A DNA stretch of 64,000 nucleotides. It comes from Monoplex corrugatus. Taxonomy: Eukaryota > Mollusca > Gastropoda > Littorinimorpha > Ranellidae. Position 1 is the first letter of the stretch. Each line of letters begins with the position of its first letter. Below the pieces are notes generated by a model. It had not been told where the DNA came from. It did not search any database and saw only the letters and a list, made by a program, of their open reading frames with translations. This document shows, in pieces, positions 20,962-30,369 of this stretch. The translations under genes were made by a program, and so were the position numbers. Location of the stretch: NCBI GenBank assembly GCA_030674185.1, contig JAPXFY010000022.1, positions 46,418,398-46,482,397 of the forward strand. Direction: 5' to 3'.

Positions 20962-22089
20962 ATGAAAATCAATTTTTTACAGTGGAATTGTAGGTCTATT
21001 TCCACCAATTCAGCATACCTGGAACATTTCCTTGCCTCAAATCAGTGTGAAGTCTTGATTCTGCAGTCGCTTAATGTTATACCAACCAAACTTCCCAATT
21101 TCCAAAATTACTATTATCCACCAGTGTATGCCTATGGGAATCCCGGGAAGAAAGTAGCCACTGCGATATACATACTTAAAGAGTTACAATATCACATATT
21201 TACTTCCCCAGTTTTAACGTCAACTGAAGACTTACACGCTTGTGCCGCTACAGTACAATTCAGTAATTCTTTTATCCTGAACGTTTTGTCAGTCTACCTG
21301 CCAACAGGTCCAAATGACCACAACACAGAATGGCTGCGCACGATTCCGGATCTGCTGCACGGTAAATGGCTAATAGGTGGAGACTTTAATTCCCACTCCC
21401 CGTTTTGGGAAAAAGATTGCTGTACTGTGACAAGCAATCGTTTAGTAGAAAATATAGTTGACAGTTCGCTTTACCTTTTGAATGATGGGAGTGTCACTAG
21501 AATTCCTGATATTTCCAAACATCGGGCAACAGCCATCGATCTGTCTTTAATCTCACCAGAATTAGTACCCTGCTGTACCTGGGACACTCACAGAGATACT
21601 TTAGGAAGTGATCACTTACCTATCCTCATAACACTAACTAACGAAAACATCAGGATGAAAGACAGCATTCCTGATATTATACCAAAATATAATTATACAC
21701 GCGCTGATTGGTCCTTGTTTCAGACTGTTCTTTCTATTCGAGATTTCACACATTATGAAAGTGAAAATGTAGACGTTATGTTTTCTAAATTCCAGGAGTC
21801 AGTTCTAGCTGCTGCAGACCTTTCCATCCCGAAACTCAAAACTTTTAAGTCTAATAACCGTTTGGGTAATGTTTGGTGGACGGAGGTATGTGAGCAAGCA
21901 GTTCAGTATAAAAAAGAGAAATACAAAATCTACATCAAAAGCAGGAAACCTGAAGATCATATGGAAATGAAAAAAGCTAACACCCAGTGTAATAAAATCA
22001 TCGCTGAAGCAAAAAAAATTACTGGGCATCATACTGCACAAAAGAAATTTCAGATTTCAAGGATTTCCATAAAGTATGGACAAAAATGA
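20962..22089 (+). CDS. LINE ORF2, AP-endonuclease-like domain
   Basis: A 375-residue frame starting MKINFLQWNCRSISTNSAYL, an apurinic/apyrimidinic-endonuclease-like domain that would nick target DNA for target-primed reverse transcription. Visible motifs are Q-W-N-C-R-S, I-L-Q-S (where family members usually have L-Q-E), S-V-Y-L-P-T-G, G-G-D-F-N-S-H-S-P-F-W, A-T-A-I-D-L-S-L-I and G-S-D-H-L-P-I. The loss of the acidic residue in the L-Q-E position may reduce activity. It ends at a TGA overlapping the next frame by four bases (ATGA), but reading upstream in the second frame (KEISDFKDFHKVWTKM) shows the original ORF2 was continuous and a one-base change near 22030-22045 split it. Confidence 0.85.
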   Translation: MKINFLQWNCRSISTNSAYLEHFLASNQCEVLILQSLNVIPTKLPNFQNYYYPPVYAYGNPGKKVATAIYILKELQYHIFTSPVLTSTEDLHACAATVQFSNSFILNVLSVYLPTGPNDHNTEWLRTIPDLLHGKWLIGGDFNSHSPFWEKDCCTVTSNRLVENIVDSSLYLLNDGSVTRIPDISKHRATAIDLSLISPELVPCCTWDTHRDTLGSDHLPILITLTNENIRMKDSIPDIIPKYNYTRADWSLFQTVLSIRDFTHYESENVDVMFSKFQESVLAAADLSIPKLKTFKSNNRLGNVWWTEVCEQAVQYKKEKYKIYIKSRKPEDHMEMKKANTQCNKIIAEAKKITGHHTAQKKFQISRISIKYGQK

Positions 22090-24785
22090 ATCAAATGAAA
22101 AATGGAGCCAACTTACCTAGGTGTCCAATAATGATTGATACAAGTCACAAATTTCTTTCCGACATGGACAAAGCTGAAACTTTTGTGGAACTTTTTGCCC
22201 AAAATAGTAAAGTAGATGGTTTGACTCCTACCTGCAAACACTACAGGGAAATGGCAGCTAACAACCCTATCTACACTGATCCAATACCTCAAAATGATCT
22301 CTGGTTTAATTCTCCAATCACCTTAGAAGAGTTAAAAAACACTATCTTGTCTCTGCGCAACAAAAGGAGTTCGGTAGGTGTTGATGCAGTTTCAACTGAA
22401 ATGATTAAACATCTTCCAGAAAACTATATTATTTTTTTACACAAAATTTTTCAGAAATGCTGGGCTGGTGGAACTATACCACAATTATGGCAAACGTCTG
22501 TTGTTATACCAGTATTAAAAGCAGGAAAGCCTAAAAACAATAAAAACAGTTACAGACCTATTGCTTTAACGTCCCATACGAGCAAACTATTGGAAAAATT
22601 GGTATTAAACAGACTTGTACATTACTGTGATAAAAATAACGTTATTCCAGTAAATCAGGCTGGTTTTAGAAAAGGGAGATCTACAGTTGAGCACCTGGTT
22701 AAACTTACCACTCACATCAAGAAAGAGTTTGCCCGCAGAAAAAGTCTTTTAGCTACATTTTTTGATGTGAAAAAAGCTTACGATCAAGTTTGGCATACGC
22801 GTTTATTGTACAAGCTGAAATCTATTGGTTTATCTGGCAATATGTATGATTACATTAAGTCTTTTTTAGCCAATAGAACTATTCAGGCAAGAGTGGGAAC
22901 TAGTTATTCTACTTCACGACATCTTGATATGGGAATTCCACAAGGTTCAGTGATAGCACCGCTTTTATTTAATATCCTTATACAGGATCTTCCTAAAGCA
23001 CTCTCAAATCGTGTTGTTTTGGCACAGTATGCTGATGATATATGCATTTGGATGAATATTACTTTAAAAAAGACAACTCCACAGAGAGCACAGAATTACA
23101 TTAGGAAATTGTATCAATCTGATCTTGATAATCTTGGAAACTATATGTTAGAAAATGGTCTGTCGTTGTCAGCGGAAAAAACTAACATGATGCTATTTAA
23201 TTCTGGTGGTACTTTAAGTAACTTGCCTACTTTCAGATTGCTTGGTGAAGTGTTACATTACAAACAGGTTGTAAAATTTCTGGGAGTCTTTATGACATCG
23301 AAATTAAACTGGAATGTCCATTTTGATTATATTTCAACAAAAGCAAGAAAAGCCCTAAATTTTCTAAAGATAATAAGCCGATTACCTTGGGGAATGGATA
23401 CGAACATACTAATTCATCTGTCAACAGCACTTGTACGATCTAAATTATCCTATGCGCAAGAAGTGTTTTTCAGTGCACCAAAATATTTATTAAAGAAGAT
23501 ACAAAGCTTAGACTGCAAAAGTATTAAAATTGCTCTAGGTGTCCCTACTCATGCCTCTAATCTGGAAACGTACAAAGTTGCTGGAATTCTGCCTCTGAAC
23601 AACTATCGTGAGCTAGCGACAGCAAAATTTGCAGTTAGAACTACACAAACGGACAATTTTGTGAGTAAGGAAATTAAAATCAGGTCTGATGTTGACTTTC
23701 CAAAGCGAGCAAAAAGCATTTCATCACAAATGACTGTTTCAACTTACATATCTGACTTGGTCAAACAGTCTAACATAAATATGGATGAAATAGCTGAGAC
23801 ACCATCAACAACGCCTATCCCTACATGTGAAATGCAAAAAGCCTCTTTTGATATTGATTATACAGACGCTAAGAAATCTGAAAACGTCAACATTTCGATA
23901 TCCACAGCAAGAGAACACATCGATGAAAAATACCGTACCCATCTTCACATTTTTACCGATGGATCAGTCTTAGAAAATAAATGTGCTGGAGCAGCTTTTT
24001 ATGTTCCAAAATTTAAGATAAAAAAGTCATTTTTCGTTGGGGCAAACTTATCGATCTTTACAGCGGAATTAGTCGCTATTAATCAAGCATTGCATTATCT
24101 AGTAAATCTTAAAACCATGTCTTTCAAAGTAGTTCTCTTTGTTGACTCAAAATCTGTATTATATGCCTTACGGTCTTTTAATGCCGACACAAGACCTGAT
24201 TTAATTACTGAGGCAAATCATCTTATACATCGTTTAAGGGTCAAAGGTACAGATATCAGTTTATGCTGGGTGCCTTCTCATGTTGGTCTTCACGGCAACG
24301 AAGTAGTTGACAGAGCAGCTAAGCAAGGCGCCCAGAATGCTGATAATGCTATAGAATTACATGTTCATACCTCCGTAAAAGAAGCTTGCAACTTGCTCGA
24401 ATCAGCCTCATGGACTCGATTTCTTGAACATTCAGATGAACAGTTTGTGTCACAACAAATGATAAAACTTACCGTTCAAAATGTATGTAAAAAATTGCAG
24501 TATTCTTCTATGTATCATTTGAGATCGATTGTTGCTGTTTGTTTTCGTATTCAGCTAAACGCATTGAGAACAAAATATTGTAAAAATGTCAAGTGTATTT
24601 GCGGCGAACAGTTCACACTGTTTCACTGTTTATTCTACTGCAAAATGCTACGTTCTTTTTTACCGAAAATGTTTACTCAAGAAAAGTATTCTGAAAATCA
24701 TTTCCAGAAAATTACATCAGATCAAACGTTGTTAGTTAGAATTTCAGAATCATTAGTTCACAGTCCTGTTAATGCATTACTTTAA
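22086..24785 (+). CDS. LINE ORF2, reverse transcriptase, RNase H and zinc-binding tail
   Basis: An 899-residue frame. Reverse transcriptase: SYRPIALTSHTSKLLEKLVL, NQAGFRKGRSTVEHL, FFDVKKAYDQVWH, GIPQGSVIAPLLFNI and the catalytic Q-Y-A-D-D with Y at about residue 315. RNase H at about 618-750: H-I-F-T-D-G-S, F-T-A-E-L-V-A-I, L-F-V-D-S-K-S and W-V-P-S-H-V-G-L-H-G-N-E-V-V-D, supplying the D-E-D-D set. A C-terminal C-x-C-x8-H-x4-C motif (CICGEQFTLFHCLFYC) lies near residue 840. RNase H places it in the I superfamily of LINEs. No internal stops, so the copy is young; it is the downstream part of ORF2 after the split described for 20962-22089. Confidence 0.93.
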   Translation: MNQMKNGANLPRCPIMIDTSHKFLSDMDKAETFVELFAQNSKVDGLTPTCKHYREMAANNPIYTDPIPQNDLWFNSPITLEELKNTILSLRNKRSSVGVDAVSTEMIKHLPENYIIFLHKIFQKCWAGGTIPQLWQTSVVIPVLKAGKPKNNKNSYRPIALTSHTSKLLEKLVLNRLVHYCDKNNVIPVNQAGFRKGRSTVEHLVKLTTHIKKEFARRKSLLATFFDVKKAYDQVWHTRLLYKLKSIGLSGNMYDYIKSFLANRTIQARVGTSYSTSRHLDMGIPQGSVIAPLLFNILIQDLPKALSNRVVLAQYADDICIWMNITLKKTTPQRAQNYIRKLYQSDLDNLGNYMLENGLSLSAEKTNMMLFNSGGTLSNLPTFRLLGEVLHYKQVVKFLGVFMTSKLNWNVHFDYISTKARKALNFLKIISRLPWGMDTNILIHLSTALVRSKLSYAQEVFFSAPKYLLKKIQSLDCKSIKIALGVPTHASNLETYKVAGILPLNNYRELATAKFAVRTTQTDNFVSKEIKIRSDVDFPKRAKSISSQMTVSTYISDLVKQSNINMDEIAETPSTTPIPTCEMQKASFDIDYTDAKKSENVNISISTAREHIDEKYRTHLHIFTDGSVLENKCAGAAFYVPKFKIKKSFFVGANLSIFTAELVAINQALHYLVNLKTMSFKVVLFVDSKSVLYALRSFNADTRPDLITEANHLIHRLRVKGTDISLCWVPSHVGLHGNEVVDRAAKQGAQNADNAIELHVHTSVKEACNLLESASWTRFLEHSDEQFVSQQMIKLTVQNVCKKLQYSSMYHLRSIVAVCFRIQLNALRTKYCKNVKCICGEQFTLFHCLFYCKMLRSFLPKMFTQEKYSENHFQKITSDQTLLVRISESLVHSPVNALL

Positions 24786-24961
24786 CTTTATTCGGTTTGT
24801 ATTTTAGTGTTACAATTTCCCTTCACGTTATTGAAGTTAATTGTTAGTGTTAAGTTCTCGTCCCATTTTACTGTTCCCCCACCTGCTAATGTCTTTTTCC
24901 TCTGTCTTCCCTCTGCCCAAATCCAACCCGTCCAACTATCGTTCTACATTTTATTTTGTTC

Positions 24962-25000
<39 letters not shown>

Positions 25001-25065
25001 ATTTCCCCTCCCCCCCCTCCCCCGTCTAATATCACTTATAGTGAAAAGACGTTAAATAAAAGAAC

Positions 25066-25066
25066 G

Positions 25067-25147
<81 letters not shown>
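25066..25147. repeat. (AC)n microsatellite at LINE 3' boundary
   Basis: About 40 AC units, with one TC interruption, following the LINE 3' end. Compare the (AC)n at 19258-19281 at its 5' end. Confidence 0.97.
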
Positions 25148-25152
<5 letters not shown>

Positions 25153-25324
25153 GAGACGGTTTGACAAACGTGTTCGTTCTCCAGTTGTCTTTTCCCTTTC
25201 TTCGCTTTTCCTTTGTTTCAGGTAAAGCCCAAACACTTTCCATTCCATGCCGTAAGAGTCTGTGCAGTGTTACTTTTGAGATGATACCAATGTTAGTCCG
25301 ATTAATGATAGCTCATGTTTTACC

Positions 25325-25600
25325 TTTCATAGTAGATTTGTAAGGACCTCAGACTTTCCCCAGATGGAGAATTTTTTGTTGTAGTGGCATTGCCTGCAAG
25401 TTTATCGGCCCTTTCATTTCCCTTAACACCAGTGTGTCCAGGGCAGTAGATCCACATGAGATTTTGTAGGTCGATACTGTTCATGCTTTGTGCCATTCTG
25501 GGATCCATACTCCATTTTGCATTGTCTTTTTGAAGTAGATTCATTGAGTCAGGATGAAGGCTTGGCTTTCTTTCATGTCGTCTTCCAGTGAAGTTAATCC
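25325..25600 (-). pseudogene. LINE RNase H fragment
   Basis: The minus strand translates to SMNLLQKDNAKWSMDP, then IDLQNLMWIYCPGHTGVKGN, then ERADKLAGNAT. W-I-x-x-P-G-H-x-G-x-x-G-N-E-x-A-D is the final RNase H motif of RNase H-bearing LINEs. It differs from the LINE at 19282, so it is a separate family. No further domains are recognisable around it. Confidence 0.7.
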
Positions 25601-25861
25601 ATGGAGAGAGCAGGAGACAGGCACAATTCTCATGATGCTGATCACCTCACTCTCCTAAGACCTCCATATCATGGAACAACCTTACCTTGATATCTCGGTC
25701 TCACTTTTCCTGTGTGATTTTTTTCCCCTTTTTTTAAATAGAATTTTGTCTGGAACAGTTCTTTTGTTATCATGAGCTCTTCATATGCGCCAAGAGAGAA
25801 AGACCACCACTCAGTCGTAAAGGGTTAAGAAAATCTCTGTCCAATAACTAGTTGAACTGGG

Positions 25862-26405
25862 GATTCCTCCCGTGGGGATGCCAGGGGCTCTTTCAGTGTT
25901 AATAGTATCCCCATTTCTGGAAATTCTGTGCTAGAAATTTCCTCTTTTCCATCACTTTCTTTGTTTCTGCCTTGTTCCTTTGCTTTCTGTCATTTCTACC
26001 TATCGTTTTCTGCCTTAATGGTCTATTCACCTGTATGTGTTTGATAAAGTCTTACATATTTGTTCTTAGGATTGATAACTGTGTACATATATTAAGTGCA
26101 TTTTTGGCTCTAGGAGGTGAGATATGCAGAAGCAATTTTAGGTAATTTATGCCCGTTTTCGTATATGTTTTGGTGTCCTCAGGTATGCTTATATTTGCAT
26201 TCAGATACACCGTGTTTTTTAAATCTCCCCTGTGCGATAAATTGGACTGAGTGGTCGACGCCAGGGGCATGTCCTTAGATTATATGCACGAATGCATTGA
26301 TATGTGTACAAATTTTCTTTTCTTTTCTTTTTTCCTAAGTTTTGTGTGTTTTGAAGCAGCTAGAGTCCTGATATGGCTCTACGCAGTCATCTGGGCTTTA
26401 AACAA
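25862..26405 (+). repeat. Interspersed repeat family A, copy 3
   Basis: A complete-looking copy from GGGATGCCAGGGGCTCTTTC to the tail CTGATATGGCTCTACGCAGT followed by GGGCTTTAAAC. It defines the family's size of about 540 bp. Confidence 0.78.
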
Positions 26406-26594
26406 CACTAACTGGGGATTATTATATTGTACAATGACACAGTTTTTTTATATGAAAAGGGAGGGCATGACTGTATCAAACGCTAAGCTGACACAATCAG
26501 AATAATTGACAAATTAAGTTCAGCAGTGAACAAACCAGTGTTGATGTTGCAGATCAAGCCCGACTCCCACACCTTATCCATGAACTACAAAAAA

Positions 26595-26823
26595 TTAACC
26601 CTTTCACTCCTTCACCCTGTCAACCAGCTTCCTGATCAACATCATCATCAAGTGCCTTGCCACATGGCGTTGGCGATTATGGCCCTCCATATGCATCTGT
26701 CCCTTGTTGCTGCAAGCACATCTTGCTGATAGGGTGAGGGAATCAAAGGGTTACATTTTTGCTTGCCAGCATGGTTGGCAATGCAGGATGCTGGTGGACA
26801 GGGTGTGGGAGTCAAGGGGTTAA
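26595..26823. mobile_element. TTAA palindromic MITE carrying a LINE fragment
   Basis: The outer ends are TTAACCCTTTCACTCC and GGGAGTCAAGGGGTTAA. Within it, at 26640-26706, lies a minus-strand RTE-like LINE 3' fragment (ATCATCATC tail, then the LINE C-terminus reading IANAM...) inserted in the MITE core, which then closes with GAGGGAATCAAAGGGTTA. Confidence 0.65.
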
Positions 26824-27639
26824 CCGAATGCTTTATCAGTTGAGCCAGCTTACAACCAATTTGCTATGAAGGGAACTCACAGTCAGCAAAAGAGCATAGA
26901 CATACACTTTGTTAACAAGATGTGTAGGCATATATAGTGGGGGCCACCTATAACGAACCTGCCTACAATGAATTTCCGATAATAATGTGTTTTTTTATTT
27001 TCTCAGTCCACTTCTTTTTCCCATGTGTAAAATATTGTTTACAGTGAACAGGATCTATACTGCACATAACCAGGTATGAACAAGGTATTGTTTCCCAATT
27101 ATGCTTGCTGTGTGTAGTTTTTTTTATTTTGTTTCATTTAGGATCATTGCACACAGGGAGGTTACCTTTGTGCTCACCTTTTTTTTCATCCCATTTTCTA
27201 CACCACTTTAATGACCACAGAAACTGGCACAGGCTTTGTTTGTTTGGATTTTTTTTTTTTTATTATTATTTTTTTTTTTTTTAACAATGCAATGATGACA
27301 TAGATGAGGATATGAAAGCGTATTTAATACAACAAAACAAGACAGGTGCAAATTTTCAGCCAACTGGCCTTTGTCAAGCGTAAGATTACAAACAAACAAA
27401 CACGAGATACAAAAAAATTGAGAAAAAGACTGAAACTTCCCTGCTGCTGTCTTCAATGTGAGAAAAGGAACAAACTGACTAAGATGAACAAAATCTGTAC
27501 TGCATTATTTAGGATCATTGCACTCAGGGAGATTACCTTTGTGCTCACCTTTTTTTTTCATCCCATTTTCTACACCATCTTAATGACCACAGAAACTGGC
27601 ACAGGCTTTGTTTGTTTGTTTGTTTGTTTGTTTGACTCC

Positions 27640-27700
27640 CACACCATGTCCACCAGCATCCTGCATTGCCAACCATGCTAGCAAAGCAAAAATTTAACCC
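27640..27700. mobile_element. TTAA MITE half-element
   Basis: The left half of the palindromic family (TGACTCCCACACC, TGTCCACCAGCATCCTGCAT, AACCATGCTAGCAAAGC, then TTTAACCCTTTGATTCCC). It lies inside the Penelope-like element. Confidence 0.6.
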
Positions 27701-27773
27701 TTTGATTCCCTCACCCTATCAAAGAGATAAAACTATCTCAAATCATTTCAATCAGTCAGACCACTCATTAATT

Positions 27774-27843
27774 GCAATGGTCCCAGTCTTCCCAATGAGC
27801 CCATAGCTGCCCAACTCTGGGTAGGAGCCGGTGAGAGCAACAC
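27774..27843 (-). mobile_element. tRNA-SINE internal fragment
   Basis: About 65 bases (GGTCCCAGTCTTCCCAATGA, CCCAACTCTGGGTAGGAG) identical in layout to 29710-29770 of the SINE at 29522-29880. Confidence 0.65.
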
Positions 27844-27970
27844 CCTGCTGCTGTCTTCAATGTGAGAAAAGGAACAAACTGACTAAAATGAACAATATCT
27901 ATACTGCACATTCTAAGCCAAAAGCTGCCGCAGATGATCGTCCTGTTCTCAGTTTAGTCTAACATCTTCT

Positions 27971-28546
27971 ATGTACCATGTGAAAAAAATCATCTTGTCC
28001 AACTGGGACATTCTACAGTCCAGTCCTACTGTGGCTGACATTTTTGACCAGCTTCCTTTAATTGTCCATAAACAAGACACGAACCTCCGCGACTTGCCGG
28101 TCCGTTCAAAACTCAGAAAACCTGCCAGCCAACCTCCAGGAACCTCTACATGTAACAAACCCAAATGCAGGACATGTCCTTTCGTGTGCTCAGCCACCAC
28201 AGTCAGAGGCCCCAAATCGCGCATGAAAATTACAAAACATTTTAACTGTCAAACCTATAACATTGTCTATCTGATCAGCTGTACTAAATGTTTTTCAACT
28301 GTACATTGGTGAAACTGGACGTACCCTTGATACACGTTTCAAGGAACACTTAGCTGACATCCAACATCAAAGGGATAAAACTATCTCAACTCATTTCAAC
28401 CAGTTGGACCACTCAGTCAACAACATCCGAGTGAAAGGTCTGTGGCTTTTATACAGTAACAGCACCATAGACAGGAAAGACAGAGAATCCCATCTTACAG
28501 ATAAACTTGGTATACACAAGCCACATGGACTCGATGACAAACCATA
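27971..28546 (+). pseudogene. Penelope-like GIY-YIG endonuclease domain (one frameshift)
   Basis: Begins MYHVKKIILSNWDILQSSPT, then ...PPGTSTCNKPKCRTCPFVC (Cys-rich, probably zinc-binding) and HFNCQTYNIVYLISCTKC, equivalent to the GIY strand. After a one-base insertion in a T run at about 28292 it resumes in another frame: LYIGETGRTLDTRFKEHLAD (the YIG strand, with the conserved Arg), then HFNQLDHSVNNIRVKGLW and DRKDRESHLTDKLG, ending at TAA 28546. The order NIVYLI...YIGETGR...EH is diagnostic of the endonuclease that sits after the reverse transcriptase in Penelope-like elements. No reverse-transcriptase motif is present upstream, so only the 3' coding part survives. Confidence 0.88.
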
Positions 28547-28844
28547 AAGATTTCCTCAACTGAATTCAGTATCATGACACTTCATGCACTTTTATCTGGA
28601 CATGGCTTTGCGTGCATGTACTTTTACCTTGGTGTGTATGTGTATGCGTATGTATTCGCTCAAATGTATACGTATAATATTTCTTGTCCCTCTTGTATGA
28701 TTTATGTTTAAACTGCTTGGATGATTTTATGCATACTATTGTCTTCTTTTAATGTGCCCTTGAGTCCATGTATGTTTTACCTCGATGATGATTTACTGAA
28801 ATAGATCATATTATCACTATTTTCCCATCCCAGTGAGGTATTGG

Positions 28845-28920
28845 CTTTGCAGCTGCACATATGCCTTTTTATTTTTATTTTTATTTCTATTTTTACTTTT
28901 ATTTTCATTTTTATTTTAAA
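28845..28920. repeat. (TTTTTA)n-like simple repeat
   Basis: Ten or so TTTTTATT/TTTCTATT units in the 3' part of the Penelope-like element. Confidence 0.85.
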
Positions 28921-29087
28921 TTCAATCTGTTTGAATTCTCCTTTCACAAGACAGGCCCAGCCGCGTCTGACTAAGGGTTTTTTCTCCGAGGACTCTGGTT
29001 TTCCCTTCAGCCCCTTGGCTGTTGGTTTAGGCTGTTTTTCTTCCTATTCCAAGGTCAGACCGGATTCGTTGCACTAGGCATGATCCA

Positions 29088-29235
29088 TTTACATCAGCCA
29101 TACCTCAAGATTAAATATTTTCCCATTCTGTCAAACATGTGCCTATATTTTCTCTTCTGCATTATTTTATACCTCTTGATTAAATATTTTCCCATTCTGT
29201 CGAACATATACCAGATTTTCTCTTCTGCATTATGT
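29088..29235. repeat. Tandem duplication, ~72-base unit
   Basis: Two copies containing GATTAAATATTTTCCCATTC, TGTCRAACAT and TTTTCTCTTCTGCATTAT. Confidence 0.85.
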
Positions 29236-29521
29236 AATACTGGTATCCTTTACATTCCAAACACTACTCTTCGCTAGTGCGTCATAGTTCTCATTTCTGC
29301 TCTGACATCATATTTACTCAAAAACACATTATGATGTCATCTTAGTCAGTTCGTTCCTTTTCTCACATTGAAGACAGCAGCAGGGAAGTTTCAGTCTTTT
29401 TCTCAATTTTTTTGTATCTCGTGTTTGTTTGTTTAAATACGCGTTCATATTCTTCTTTCGTGTTTTTTTGGCTCCTGTTTGCTTGAACACGGGCAGTCAC
29501 ATTGTTATAGATGAGGATGAT

Positions 29522-29880
29522 AATCATGATGCATGCTGTGCAATTCCATCTAGGATTGAGACTGCGTGACAGGGCTGTACTCTACGCTTACTATCATAAT
29601 ACACCCTGGCGTCAACCAGGCCTGAGAGATACAGACACCTGCAGTGCTGGTCAGAAGATTTGAGCAACACCCTCAATGATGCATCCGTGAAGTGGATGAG
29701 ACTCGACTGTGGTCCCAGTCTTCCCAATGAGCCCATAGCTGCCCAACTCTGGGTAGGAGCTGGTGAGAGCTGAAAAATCCCACAGTGATATATTTTTGAA
29801 GGGGACTGATGGAGATTCGAAACCACAATCTTCTAGTCGGTAGTCCGTTGCGTTAACCACTACACCATGGTGACTGGTGC
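29522..29880 (-). mobile_element. tRNA-derived SINE, full length
   Basis: Read on the minus strand, the head is tRNA-like: CACCATGGTGTAGTGGTTAA with an A box, an anticodon-arm-like middle, then B box GGTTTCGAATCTCC. It is followed by a body with CCCAGAGTTGGGCAGCTATG and GGACCACAGTCGAGTCTC, ending near GGTGTATTATGATAGTAAGC. Other copies: 61790-62106 (-), 50300-50420 (+, 3' part) and 27774-27843 (-, internal piece). The intact A and B boxes would permit RNA polymerase III transcription. Confidence 0.82.
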
Positions 29881-29944
29881 TGTGTGTGTTTTTACCCTAC
29901 AACAATCAAGTGCCCAAGACTCAGTCTGGTAGATCTACAGCTTC

Positions 29945-30178
29945 TCATCATCATCGTCATCATCATCATCAACTGCCCTGCCGCATGGCGTTGGCGATCA
30001 TGGCCCTCCATATGTATCTGTCCCTTGTCGCTGTATGCACATCTTCCACCCTCTCTGTCCTCAGCCACCCTGCAAGTCCGTCCAATATTTTTTCCCTGGG
30101 TCTACCTGGTGCTCTCTTTCCCTCCAGCTTTCACAACTTTTCAGCAGCTACATTTCTTTGAGCACCATAGAAAACTGT
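29945..30178 (-). pseudogene. RTE-like LINE C-terminal fragment
   Basis: The minus strand reads KLEGKRAPGRPREKILDGLA, then RTERVEDVHTATRDRYIWRA and MIANAMRQG, with an (ATC)n tail at its plus-strand left end. It is the same family as 11790, 36243 and 52385. Confidence 0.78.
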
Positions 30179-30235
30179 CTCAGCCACTTTGCCAGTAAGA
30201 CAGGTCCAATGGGACCTAATGTTTCTTTGGAGTAA

Positions 30236-30315
30236 TTAACCCTTTGACTCCCTCACTCTGTCCACCAGCTTCTTGCAGGAAGCTTGTGGATAGGATGAGG
30301 GAGTCAAAGGGTTAA
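30236..30315. mobile_element. 80-bp TTAA palindromic MITE
   Basis: A complete minimal copy: TTAACCCTTTGACTCCCTCA, then CTTCTTGCAGGAAGC at the centre, then GAGGGAGTCAAAGGGTTAA. The two halves are nearly perfect reverse complements. A decayed right half with a middle arm follows at 30370-30465. Confidence 0.8.
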
Positions 30316-30369
30316 GTATTCTGAAGTCTTAAGTGTGCCACACAGATGATGTAACGCAAGCAGGGATGT

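Larger units (their letters stand above)
19282..25065 (+). mobile_element. Near-complete I-like LINE between two (AC)n tracts
   Basis: A 5.8-kb non-LTR retrotransposon with ORF1 (19354-20607), endonuclease frame (20962-22089) and RT-RNase H frame (22086-24785). The 5' boundary follows directly on (AC)n ending at 19281 and the 3' end (AAAAGACGTTAAATAAAAG, then AACGAAC) runs into (AC)n at 25066-25147. The flanks are therefore the same dinucleotide repeat, which suggests insertion into a microsatellite. A T-run of about 34 bases lies in the 3' UTR at 24965. Confidence 0.88.
27312..29506 (+). mobile_element. Penelope-like element with inverted arms and 12-bp target duplication
   Basis: The left arm (27312-27490, minus orientation) is the reverse complement of the right arm (29330-29506). 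Both contain the AGCAGCAGGGAAGTTTCAG, TCTTTTTCTCAATTTTT and TGTTTGTTTG phrases, and the complementarity extends inward through ACTGACTAAGATGA. The 12-base sequence ATAGATGAGGAT occurs at 27300-27311 and again at 29507-29518, a target duplication that fixes both ends. The core holds a Penelope-type GIY-YIG frame (27971-28546). The reverse transcriptase is missing. A ~115-base block at 27511-27625 duplicates flanking sequence 27137-27250, so the locus has had more than one event. Confidence 0.8.

Noticed and set aside
22080..22092. ATGA stop-start overlap as evidence for translational coupling in the LINE
   Set aside because: The downstream frame is open well upstream of the ATG with LINE-like residues, so a simple frameshift explains it better.
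25862..26405. Repeat family A as LTRs of a retrovirus-like element
   Set aside because: Copies lie in both orientations, without paired direct copies, primer-binding sites or TG..CA ends; a SINE or LINE tail fits better.
29815..29880. Possible functional tRNA gene
   Set aside because: The A and B boxes are good but the stems do not close as a full cloverleaf and the sequence continues into a dispersed SINE body.
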